DNA of 11,145 nucleotides from CAMDPA01 sp050186055 (lineage in GTDB: Bacteria; Pseudomonadota; Alphaproteobacteria; Rhizobiales; Hyphomicrobiaceae). Numbering within the stretch: the stretch's first letter is position 1; every line of letters begins with the position of its first letter. A model generated the notes under the pieces. That model was given only the letters and a program-made list of their open reading frames with translations, ran no database searches and was not told the origin of the DNA. Location: positions 1 to 11,145 of the forward strand of contig JBFWYV010000160.1 in assembly GCA_050186055.1 (NCBI GenBank), given 5' to 3'. The position numbers and the translations under genes were made by a program. Of the stretch, positions 1 through 6,075 are shown in pieces.

Positions 1-2
1 AC

Positions 3-341
3 GACTCGACGCTGTCCGTCAACTCGGGCTCCTATCTGGAGCAGCACCTGCGGCAGGTGATCGAGGAGATCGAGACCAAGAGCCCGGTGGAGCTGATCGC
101 GATCGGCATCGGGCACGACGTCACGCGCTACTACCGCCGCGCGGTGACGATCACCGACCCTTCGGAGCTGGCCGGCGCCATGACCGACAAGCTGGTCGAG
201 CTGTTCGAGGAGAAGGGCGGTCCGGTTGAGCCCCTGAGGCAGATGCCGCGACCCAAGCCGACAGCGAGCAAGGGCGGCGGCCGTCCGGGGGCGTCCAAGG
301 CAGGCGGCACGGCGGCGCCAAAGCGCAAATCGATGCATTAA
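3..341 (+). CDS. cobT: Cobaltochelatase subunit CobT, C-terminal part (5' end outside window)
   Basis: Large-subunit partner of the ATP-dependent aerobic cobalt chelatase (CobN with the CobS/CobT AAA+/VWA complex), which inserts cobalt into hydrogenobyrinate a,c-diamide in cytoplasmic cobalamin synthesis. Only the last 112 codons are present, open from the window edge in the frame of base 3. Visible are the end of the VWA (integrin I-like) domain, with DDST-like start (DSTLSVNSGSYLEQHL), the EEIETKSPVELIAIGIGH strand and HDVTRYYRRAV, all typical of CobT, and the closing helix AMTDKLVELFEE. The last ~40 residues are a basic, Gly/Ala/Pro/Lys-rich tail (about 190-338) that I take as a poorly conserved extension. 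The gene ends with TAA at 339-341 and is followed by a long non-coding repeat region. CobS, its usual upstream neighbour, would lie outside the window. Confidence 0.93.
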   Translation, partial: DSTLSVNSGSYLEQHLRQVIEEIETKSPVELIAIGIGHDVTRYYRRAVTITDPSELAGAMTDKLVELFEEKGGPVEPLRQMPRPKPTASKGGGRPGASKAGGTAAPKRKSMH

Positions 342-990
342 GGCGCACGCGGATTTCATTCATTGGCTCGACAACGTCATGGCCGCGACCGTTGCGGCTG
401 AGAGGGCTTAGGGAACCAACCCTTTACGGAACGTCATGGCTGCGCCGGGACGATGTGGCAACGTCGGCCCGGGAGACGGCGGCCATCCACGCGGCTCACC
501 GCGGGCACTGCGCAAGCGGAGACTTGCCGTAGGCGGCCGCCGCCGCGGCCGTGACGGTGCGGGGGTGAGAGTGCCAGCCCCACGAAAGCCCGTCGTGGCC
601 GCGCCGGGACGACGTGGAAACGTCGGCCCGGAGGACGGCGGCCATCCACGTGGCTCACCGCGGGCACCGAGCAAGCGGATGCTTGCCGTAGGCGACCGCC
701 GCCGCGGCCGTGACGGCGCGAGGGGGTGAGACTGTTGACCCCCGAAAATCCGTCATGGCCGCGCCGGGACGACGCGGGAGCGTCGGCCCGGGAGACGGCG
801 GCCATCCGCGTGGCTCACCGCGGGCACCGAGCAAGCGGAGACTTGCCGTAGGCGGCCGCCGCCGCGGCTGTGACGGCTGTAGGGAGGTGAGGACCATGGC
901 ATTCGAGGTCGTCGTGTGTCACACGCAGGATTGAGCCGCGCGGCTACAATGACCGTTTCGAATACTGCACATGCATTCGGGGCAGCCGAC
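342..990. other. Gene-free stretch with tandem repeats between cobT and the phytase-like gene
   Basis: About 650 bases without a believable gene. The first 60-90 bases after cobT show no clear terminator. A partial copy of the repeat flank (a GTCATGGCCGCG motif at about 377) precedes three full repeat units at 433-892. The last ~100 bases lead into the phytase-like gene and hold a 12-codon open frame (ATG at 896, preceded by GGAGGTGAGG, stop TGA at 932-934); its ribosome-binding site looks good, but it is too short to defend as a gene. The open frames that cross the repeats on both strands are explained by GC-rich DNA poor in stops. Confidence 0.75.
433..892. repeat. Three tandem copies of a ~160 bp GC-rich intergenic repeat
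   Basis: Units start at 433, 592 and 752 (spacing 159 and 160), the third running to about 892. Each begins GTCATGGCTGCGCCGGGACG or a close variant, continues through CGTCGGCCCGG and GACGGCGGCCATCC, GGCTCACCGCGGGCA, a small GCAAG...CTTGC hairpin, then a GGCGGCCGCCGCCGCGGCCG-type block and GTGACGG. The 3' quarter of the units (the CCCACGAAAGCCC/ CCCCGAAAATCC part) is less conserved, and a degenerate version of it precedes unit 1 from about 402. Because the second spacing is not a multiple of three, the repeat shifts frame and is unlikely to be coding. Start and end of the GCC-rich core can pair (ATGGCCGC with GCGGCCAT), so each unit could fold as one large stem-loop. The GTCATGGCC...GGCCATCCACG theme resembles intergenic repeats common in Bradyrhizobium relatives (from memory, not checked). 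Confidence 0.85.
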
Positions 991-2103
991 ATGTCGATAT
1001 CATCGTTTCGCATGCTTTCCATCGTTATCCGCCGGACGTTGCTGGTCACACTGACCGCATGCGCTGCCATCGCGGGCTGGGTCGTCGTCAGCTCCCATCT
1101 CCGCCATCTCGCGGCCCGGGCGGAACCCAGCCCGATCGAGATCACAAGCAGTCCGCTCAGCTCGTTCAAGCGCGGCGAGCCGGGACAAGACCGGTTCGGC
1201 CGTCCTCGCTTTCTCGGCGGACTCGTTCTCAAATCCAACTCGCCGCGCTTCGGGGGGTGGTCCGGTATCGCCATCGACCGAGACGGCCGACACTTCCTGG
1301 CCATCTCCGATATCGGCTCGTGGCTCACCGGCGAAATCATCTACTCGGGCGCACGCCCGACCGGTATTGCGAACGCCCGCATCGGCCCGATCCCCGGCGT
1401 TGGGGGCCGGCCGCTCGAGGACAAGCGTGAAGCCGATGCGGAGGCGGTCACCCTGCTCGATGGGACACTATCGAAGGGCACAGCACTCGTTGCATACGAG
1501 CGCAGTGTGCGGATCGGCCGATACCCGGTGTCGGCCGATGGACTCGGAGCGCCGCTGGGTTCTCTGACGCTTCCGCCCGCCGCCTCCCGCATGAGGAACA
1601 ACAGCCAGTTCGAATCGGTGGCCGTGCTCAAGGGTGGAAGCCATGCCGGCTCTGTCATCGCCTTCGCCGAAGAGCCTTTCGACGGCGGCAGGAACCGCAC
1701 CGGCTGGCTCTGGCCCGGTGGCATCAACGGCCGGCCTCAGGCCTTCAGCCTCGTCAACAAAGGCGATTTCGCCATTACCGACGCCGCCGCCCTCCCCGAT
1801 GGCGGCCTCATCGTGCTCGAGCGATGGTTCCGGTGGAGCGAGGGCTTGCGCATGCGGCTGCGCCGTGTCGATGCCACCTCCGTCAAGAGCGGAGCCGTCA
1901 TCGACGGCGAGGTGCTGCTCGATGCCGACACCGACTTCGAGATCGACAACATGGAAGGGCTCTCGGTGCATCGCAACGCCGGCGGCCAGACCATCCTGAC
2001 GGTGATCTCGGACGACAACTTCAATCCGCTCCTGCAGCGGACAATCCTGTTGCAGTTCGCGCTCGATGAGACCCGGCGGCGCGCCGCAAGCGTACCTCGG
2101 TGA
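991..2103 (+). CDS. Exported/membrane-anchored phytase-like (esterase-like activity of phytase) protein
   Basis: Protein of 370 residues from ATG 991. The N-terminus has a short basic stretch (IVIRR, residues 11-15) and a hydrophobic segment about residues 16-33 (LLVTLTACAAIAGWVVV), then AARA before EPSP. It therefore looks like a signal peptide or a single membrane anchor with the body in the periplasm. The body reads as the phytase-like beta-propeller family (esterase-like activity of phytase, PF13449): GGWSGIAIDRDGRHFLAISD, the GEIIYSG strand, EADAEAV, NSQFESVAVL, FAITDAAALPDGGLIVLER and FEIDNMEGLSV all fit. Its acidic motifs (EADAE, EIDNMEG) are the likely metal or catalytic positions. 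The substrate is unknown, and true phytase activity should not be assumed. In-frame starts also exist at 916, 949 and 1012. I prefer 991 because GGGGCAG lies about 6 bases upstream and it puts the hydrophobic segment near the start. Confidence 0.8.
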   Translation: MSISSFRMLSIVIRRTLLVTLTACAAIAGWVVVSSHLRHLAARAEPSPIEITSSPLSSFKRGEPGQDRFGRPRFLGGLVLKSNSPRFGGWSGIAIDRDGRHFLAISDIGSWLTGEIIYSGARPTGIANARIGPIPGVGGRPLEDKREADAEAVTLLDGTLSKGTALVAYERSVRIGRYPVSADGLGAPLGSLTLPPAASRMRNNSQFESVAVLKGGSHAGSVIAFAEEPFDGGRNRTGWLWPGGINGRPQAFSLVNKGDFAITDAAALPDGGLIVLERWFRWSEGLRMRLRRVDATSVKSGAVIDGEVLLDADTDFEIDNMEGLSVHRNAGGQTILTVISDDNFNPLLQRTILLQFALDETRRRAASVPR

Positions 2104-2262
2104 AGATCCGGGCAGCAGACGGTTTCCAAGCACAACGCCGAACACTACATATGGGGCGTTGCGCCCACGGTGCCGCACCAGGCCACCAACGCGAGCGACA
2201 AAGACGTGGAGTTTCTCGTGATCTCCCGCCCCGCGTCGCGCGGCGACCGGATCGAGGCTTAG
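2104..2262 (+). pseudogene. Remnant of a cupin-domain gene (C-terminal end only)
   Basis: Directly after the TGA of the phytase-like gene, in the same frame, 52 codons run to TAG 2260-2262. The tail read from about 2128 (KHNAEHYIWGVAPTVPHQAT, then NASDKDVEFLVISRPASRGD) matches the C-terminal end of small cupin proteins: PTVPHQATN carries the cupin motif 2 pattern P-x-x-x-H-x3-N with its metal-ligand histidine, followed by the VEFLVISRP strand and the RGDR ending. There is no usable start in frame (the codons at 2149-2154 read ATA TGG), no ribosome-binding site, and no cupin motif 1 upstream. The first two thirds of the domain are therefore missing. I infer a deletion that removed the 5' end of a once separate gene. 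A GTG at 2100 starts another frame (VKIRAADGF...) that could be a fragment of the old start joined by a frameshift, but this is speculative. Confidence 0.68.
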
Positions 2263-2334
2263 GCCCTTTCCCGGACTTCAGCCGGCGGCAGCGAGGGCCG
2301 GCGCCGAGATTTGCTCCAAAGCCGGAGGTGCTGA

Positions 2335-2622
2335 ATGCAACGACTCAGCGGGCTTTTGATAGCGGCCACATTGGCCGCTGTGGCAGCCGCAATACCGGCT
2401 GCTTCTCCGGCATCGGCGCAAGGATGGTCGTCGCCGCCGATCATCGACTGGGAGTACCAGACGCGGCGTCCGTCCCGCGGGTTTTCGGGATGGGTCCGGC
2501 AAGGAAACCGCAGCTACTACTGCGATTATGTCCGCGTTCCCAACAGGAAATGCCGCGTCGACCGATCGGGACGGCGGCACTGCCGGGTCGTGAGCTGGAC
2601 CACGCAGCAGTTGTGCTACTGA
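2335..2622 (+). CDS. Small exported four-cysteine protein, function unknown
   Basis: A 95-residue protein with a textbook signal peptide: MQRLSGLL, a hydrophobic alanine-rich core, and a cleavage site after ASA at residue 28. The mature part is about 67 residues, rich in Arg, Tyr and Trp, with four cysteines at 63, 73, 83 and 94 (YYCDY, RKCRV, RHCRV, QLCY); the first three are exactly ten residues apart. In the periplasm these could form two disulfides. GGAGG at 2324-2328 lies six bases before the ATG, which fixes the start. I do not recognise a named family. Similar short Arg/Trp-rich exported proteins are common as hypothetical proteins in Hyphomicrobiales. It is read toward rpmB and ends 82 bases from the rpmB stop. 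Confidence 0.72.
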   Translation: MQRLSGLLIAATLAAVAAAIPAASPASAQGWSSPPIIDWEYQTRRPSRGFSGWVRQGNRSYYCDYVRVPNRKCRVDRSGRRHCRVVSWTTQQLCY

Positions 2623-2670
2623 TGTGTGGTTTTAGTTGCACTTGCGACTCTTCTTGGGCGGCGCTCGCGA

Positions 2671-2685
2671 CTCCCCTTCGGGGAG
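2671..2685. terminator. Candidate bidirectional terminator hairpin between the exported protein and rpmB
   Basis: CTCCCC-TTC-GGGGAG forms a perfect 6 bp stem with a tight loop between two convergent genes. A second layer is possible: CTTGCG at 2641-2646 pairs with CGCAAG at 2691-2696 around it. Neither strand has a T-run after the stem, so it may not terminate intrinsically. Position is the main argument. Confidence 0.4.
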
Positions 2686-2704
2686 CCGGCCGCAAGCGCG
2701 TTGA

Positions 2705-3016
2705 TCAGGCCGCGGTCTCGGCCGTCTGCCCGATCTCGGCCTTCTTCTTCTCGATGTCGCGCTTGAGCTTGCGGCACCTGAGCGACAGGTCGTCGCCCTT
2801 GGCCTTGATCAGGAAGCTATCGAGGCCGCCACGGTGCTCGACCGACTTCAGGGCATGGGCGGAGATGCGCAGGCGCACGTTGCGGCCCAGCGTGTCGCTG
2901 ATCAGCGTCACGTCACAGAGATTCGGCCGGAACTTGCGCTTGGACTTGTTCTCGGCGTGGCTCCTGTTCTGACCCGACATCGGCAACTTGCCGGTCAGCT
3001 CGCAGCGCCTCGTCAT
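2705..3016 (-). CDS. rpmB: 50S ribosomal protein L28
   Basis: Protein of 103 residues, the usual length for alphaproteobacterial L28 (longer than the ~78 residues of E. coli because of a C-terminal extension). It binds 23S rRNA in the large subunit. The N-terminal signature is clear: MTRRCELTGK, then GQNRSHAENKSKRKFRPNL, the L28 fold, followed by VRLRISAHALKSVEHRGGLD. The C-terminal 35 residues are a Lys/Arg/Glu-rich helix (LRCRKLKRDIEKKKAEIGQT). On the minus strand AAGGAG lies eight bases before the ATG. It is divergent from hisS, with 264 bases between them that hold candidate promoters for both, and convergent with the small exported protein gene. L28 is normally highly expressed, consistent with the good -35 box noted upstream. 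Confidence 0.96.
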   Translation of the reverse strand: MTRRCELTGKLPMSGQNRSHAENKSKRKFRPNLCDVTLISDTLGRNVRLRISAHALKSVEHRGGLDSFLIKAKGDDLSLRCRKLKRDIEKKKAEIGQTAETAA

Positions 3017-3164
3017 CTGACGTCTCCTTCAAGCATGGCTTTGCGCACGGTCAGCAATCCGCGCACGATCCGGACCGGCTGGCAGCCGACTTGCTGGGCC
3101 AACGACAGTCCTGGAAATAATGAAAAGAGCCGGTCGGCAGCGGCCGACCCGCCCGGGCGCGCTA

Positions 3165-3194
3165 CCTATAATGTCAGGCAAGCGGGGGCGTCAA
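3165..3194 (-). promoter_or_regulatory. Candidate sigma-70 type promoter for rpmB
   Basis: On the minus strand TTGACG (3194-3189) and TATAGG (3170-3165) are separated by 18 bases. The -35 matches consensus at five of six positions, the -10 at four. It would give a leader of about 140 bases for rpmB. The same AT-rich core read on the plus strand is TATAAT (3167-3172), so assignment to a strand is uncertain. Confidence 0.4.
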
Positions 3195-3207
3195 GACGAT
3201 AGCGGCT

Positions 3208-3236
3208 TTGCGGCCCTCCCATGCGCGGTTTATAAG
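3208..3236 (+). promoter_or_regulatory. Candidate sigma-70 type promoter for the hisS-hisZ-hisG-rsmE operon
   Basis: TTGCGG (3208-3213) and TATAAG (3231-3236) are separated by exactly 17 bases, a typical spacing. A start near 3243 would give a leader of about 40 bases before the hisS ATG at 3281. It lies back to back with the rpmB candidate: the two -35 boxes are 13 bases apart. No attenuator-like run of His codons is visible in the leader. Confidence 0.42.
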
Positions 3237-3280
3237 GCCCCGAAGCGGCGCAGCGGCCGCGGCACGCAGGCAATTCGAAC

Positions 3281-4837
3281 ATGGCGAAGACACCCCAGAG
3301 CAACCGGCCCGTAGCCCGCGTGCCAAAAGGCTTCCGCGACACCGGGCCGGATGAGATCCGCAACCTCAACCGGATGCTGGCAACGATCCGCGAGGTCTAC
3401 GAGAGCTATGGCTTCGAGCCGCTCGATACGCCTGCGTTCGAGTACACGGACGCGCTCGGCAAGTTCCTGCCCGACCAGGACCGGCCCAACGAGGGCGTGT
3501 TCTCCCTGCAGGACGAGGACGAGCAGTGGCTGAGCCTGCGCTACGATCTGACGGCGCCGTTGGCGCGCTACGTCGCGGAGAACTTCGACCGGCTGCCGAA
3601 GCCGTTCCGGCGCTATGCGACAGGACCGGTCTGGCGCAACGAGAAGCCCGGACCGGGACGCTTCCGGCAGTTCACCCAGTTCGATGCCGATACGGTGGGA
3701 ACCGACAATATCGCCGCCGATGCCGAGATCTGCATGCTTGCGGCCGATACGCTGGAACGGCTCGGCATCCCGCGCGGGCAGTATGTGGTGAAGGTCAACA
3801 ACCGGAAGGTGCTGGATGGGGTGATGGCCGCGGCTGGGATTGTACCCGCAAAGCAACTCGGTGTGCTGCGCGCCATTGATAAGGTCGACCGTCTCGGCAT
3901 CGACAATGTGAGATTGCTCCTGGCTGGAGGTCGAAAGGACGAAAGCGGCGATTTTACTAAAGGGGTCGAGCTGAACGACAAACAGATCGATGCGATCGTG
4001 GACGCCTTCTGCGGCGTCGAGACATTTAAGCGTGTAGTCGATGCAACATCGGATGAGCTGCGAGATGCATATGTCATTTCGGCTGAAGGAGAGGACTGGG
4101 TCTTTGTAAACGAGCGACAGATCGATGTCTGGGAAGGCATTCTGTCTCAGACCGAGGTCGGCCGCGAAGCTCTGAGCGAGATGAGAGAAATCGTAGGACT
4201 GGTAGAGAACATCGGCTATGGCACCAATCGAATCCGTATTGGCCCATCAGTCGTCCGCGGCCTGGAATACTACACCGGCCCGGTGTTCGAAGCCGAGCTC
4301 ACGTTCGAGGTCAAGGACGAGGACGGCAATACGGTCCGCTTCGGCTCGGTCGGCGGCGGCGGACGCTACGACGGTCTGGTCGAACGCTTCACCGGCCAGA
4401 AGGTCCCGGCGACCGGGTTTTCCATCGGCGTCTCGCGGCTGGCTTCGGCGCTGCAGGTGCTCGGCCGCGATAGCGCCGCCGCAACGACCGGACCGGTCGT
4501 CGTGCTGGTGATGGATAAGGACCGTCTCGCCGACTATCAGAAGCTGACCAGGACGCTGCGGGATGCCGGCGTGCGCGCCGAGATGTACCTGGGCACGGCC
4601 GGCATGAAGGCGCAGATGAAGTATGCGGATCGCCGCCGCGCGCCGTGTGTTGTCATCCAAGGGTCACAGGAGCGCGAGAAGGGCGAGATCCAGATCAAGG
4701 ACCTGATCGAAGGCGCGAAGGCATCCGAGTCGATCAAGGACGCCAGAGAATGGCGCGAAAGCCGTCCCGCTCAGTTCTCGACCGCCGAGGCAGACATGGT
4801 CGAGGCGGTGAAATCGGTACTGGCGCGGCACCAATAG
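3281..4837 (+). CDS. hisS: Histidyl-tRNA synthetase
   Basis: Charges tRNA-His in the cytoplasm (class II aminoacyl-tRNA synthetase). Protein of 518 residues. Visible in order: motif 1 region near residues 40-66 (YESYGFEPLDTPAFEYTDAL), the LRYDLTAPLARYV strand (87-99), motif 2 (about 109-137, RRYATGPVWRNEKPGPGRFR then QFTQFDAD), an insertion domain (about 185-320), the histidine-specific RGLEYYTGPVFE motif (326-337), VGGGGRYDGL (357-366), motif 3 GFSIGVSRL (379-387), and the C-terminal anticodon-binding domain (about 403-518, VVVLVMDKDRL...). Motif 2 has GPGRFRQF where E. coli has QKGRYRQF, the form found in alphaproteobacteria whose tRNA-His lacks G-1. The insertion domain is encoded by DNA of clearly lower GC than both flanks. 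There is no strong ribosome-binding site (CAGGC at a distance). It is the first gene of a tight run with hisZ and hisG. Confidence 0.96.
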   Translation: MAKTPQSNRPVARVPKGFRDTGPDEIRNLNRMLATIREVYESYGFEPLDTPAFEYTDALGKFLPDQDRPNEGVFSLQDEDEQWLSLRYDLTAPLARYVAENFDRLPKPFRRYATGPVWRNEKPGPGRFRQFTQFDADTVGTDNIAADAEICMLAADTLERLGIPRGQYVVKVNNRKVLDGVMAAAGIVPAKQLGVLRAIDKVDRLGIDNVRLLLAGGRKDESGDFTKGVELNDKQIDAIVDAFCGVETFKRVVDATSDELRDAYVISAEGEDWVFVNERQIDVWEGILSQTEVGREALSEMREIVGLVENIGYGTNRIRIGPSVVRGLEYYTGPVFEAELTFEVKDEDGNTVRFGSVGGGGRYDGLVERFTGQKVPATGFSIGVSRLASALQVLGRDSAAATTGPVVVLVMDKDRLADYQKLTRTLRDAGVRAEMYLGTAGMKAQMKYADRRRAPCVVIQGSQEREKGEIQIKDLIEGAKASESIKDAREWRESRPAQFSTAEADMVEAVKSVLARHQ

Positions 4838-4839
4838 TC

Positions 4840-6075
4840 ATGGATTGCTCTCCCCAAGCCTCTTCGGGTGCTGGGAGAGGTGGAAGAGAGGCAAGATTGT
4901 CAGCAGAAACCGCCAGGCAGTTCGAAGCACTGGAGCGTCAGGCCGCGCGCCTGATGGCGGTGTTCACGAATGCGGGCTGCGAAGCGGTGGCGCCGGCCAT
5001 CATCCAGCCCGCGGATGTGTTTCTCGACGTGATCGGCGAGGATCTGCGGGCGCGGACCTATGTCTTCACCGATCCCGACGGCCATGAGCTTTGCCTGCGG
5101 CCGGATCTCACCGTGCCGACCTGCCGGCTGCATCTTTCGCGCGACATCGCCGCCGACGAGCCCTCCCGCTACTGTTACAACGGTCCTGCGTTCCGGTTCC
5201 AACCGCACGGGACCAACGCTGCGCATCCCAACGAATTCCGGCAAGCTGGCGTCGAACTGATCGCCCAGCCCGATGCCCAGCAGGCCGAGACCGAGGTGTT
5301 GGATCTGATCCTCAAGGCGCTGCAGGAAATCGGGCTCGGTGCCCTCCAGGTCCGGATCGGGGACCTCGCGCTGTTCCACGCCTTGCTCGGTGACCTCGAG
5401 ATGCCGGAGCGTGCGCGCCAGCGTCTGCGCGCCCAGTTCTGGCGGCACGAGGCGTTCCGGACCGCGCTGCGCCGGCTGACGGCCAGTCCCGCCGGTTCGC
5501 TCGCTGGATTGCCGGCCGATCTGATCGCTCGTCTCGATCCTGCCGACAGGACCGCATCGGAAGCGATCGTCTCGCGCTATCTCGACGATAACGCGATCGA
5601 GCTGATCGGTACACGTTCACTGGCGGAGATCACCGGCGGTCTGCTTGCCGCGCTCGCCGACTCGCGCGCCGAGCCGATCCCACGCGCTACCACAGACCTG
5701 ATCGAACAGTACCTTGCGATCAGAGGCCCCGCCGTCGAGGCGGCCCAGCGCATCGAAGGCCTGATTGCGCATATCGGCCCGCGCACGGCAATGGCGCTGG
5801 CGGCGCATCACCGACGCCTGGACCTGATGGAGCGGGCCGGTCTCGACGTCGCCGGCTTCGAGTTCTCGGCCGAGTTCGGACGCAGCCTCGAATACTACAC
5901 GGGCTTCGTCTTCGATATCATTTCGCCGGCGCTTGGGCCGGCCAGCCCGATCGCCGGCGGTGGCCGTTACGACAGCCTGATGAAGGCCGTCGGGACCGCC
6001 TATGACATCCCGGCTGTCGGTTCCGCCATCCATACCGAACGGCTGCTGACGATCGCGAACGGAGGCATCCGATGA
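4840..6075 (+). CDS. hisZ: ATP phosphoribosyltransferase regulatory subunit HisZ
   Basis: HisRS-like protein without synthetase activity. It binds the short form of HisG and is needed for activity and histidine feedback in the first step of histidine biosynthesis. From ATG 4840 it has 411 residues, near the usual ~380-420. Family features: PAIIQPADVFLDVIGEDLRA, ELCLRPDLTVPTCRLHL, a degenerate motif 2 (CYNGPAFRFQPHG...NEFRQAGVE, lacking the HisRS ATP-binding RNE/RHE pattern), LEYYTGFVFDI and AGGGRYDSLM. The start is uncertain. ATG 4840 lies two bases after the hisS stop but has no ribosome-binding site and adds 19 residues without family character, encoded over a hairpin. TTG at 4897 has GAGAGG five bases upstream and begins the conserved part (SAETARQFEALE). 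Translation from TTG is quite possible. It overlaps hisG by ATGA at its end. Confidence 0.9.
   Translation: MDCSPQASSGAGRGGREARLSAETARQFEALERQAARLMAVFTNAGCEAVAPAIIQPADVFLDVIGEDLRARTYVFTDPDGHELCLRPDLTVPTCRLHLSRDIAADEPSRYCYNGPAFRFQPHGTNAAHPNEFRQAGVELIAQPDAQQAETEVLDLILKALQEIGLGALQVRIGDLALFHALLGDLEMPERARQRLRAQFWRHEAFRTALRRLTASPAGSLAGLPADLIARLDPADRTASEAIVSRYLDDNAIELIGTRSLAEITGGLLAALADSRAEPIPRATTDLIEQYLAIRGPAVEAAQRIEGLIAHIGPRTAMALAAHHRRLDLMERAGLDVAGFEFSAEFGRSLEYYTGFVFDIISPALGPASPIAGGGRYDSLMKAVGTAYDIPAVGSAIHTERLLTIANGGIR
4848..4879 (+). other. Stem-loop at the hisS-hisZ junction
   Basis: CTCTCCC (4848-4854) pairs perfectly with GGGAGAG (4873-4879); inside it AGC (4857-4859) can pair with GCT (4870-4872). 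It lies between the ATG at 4840 and the TTG at 4897, just before the GAGAGG ribosome-binding site of the latter. It has no T-run, so it is more likely an RNA-processing or translation-tuning element than a terminator. It also argues that 4840-4896 may be non-coding. Confidence 0.45.

Noticed and set aside
408..897. Several open frames of 80-120 codons on both strands across the repeat region
   Set aside because: They follow the GC-rich repeat, are Arg/Pro/Gly-rich, lack ribosome-binding sites, and the repeat spacing (159 then 160) shifts frame.
931..950. TTGAGC ... TACAAT as promoter of the phytase-like gene
   Set aside because: The boxes are only eight bases apart, far from the ~17 needed.
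2281..2302. GCCGGC ... GCCGGC inverted repeat as terminator of the upstream gene
   Set aside because: Short arms in GC-rich DNA with no T-run; expected by chance.
2100..2972. 290-codon plus-strand open frame starting GTG/ATG near 2100
   Set aside because: It runs over the exported protein gene in another frame and antisense through most of rpmB; the composition is that of a shadow.
3167..3172. Perfect TATAAT on the plus strand as hisS promoter
   Set aside because: The base stretch 17 upstream (CCGACC) is a poor -35 and lies in a GC hairpin; the TTGCGG/TATAAG pair downstream fits better, and the same bases serve the minus-strand candidate.
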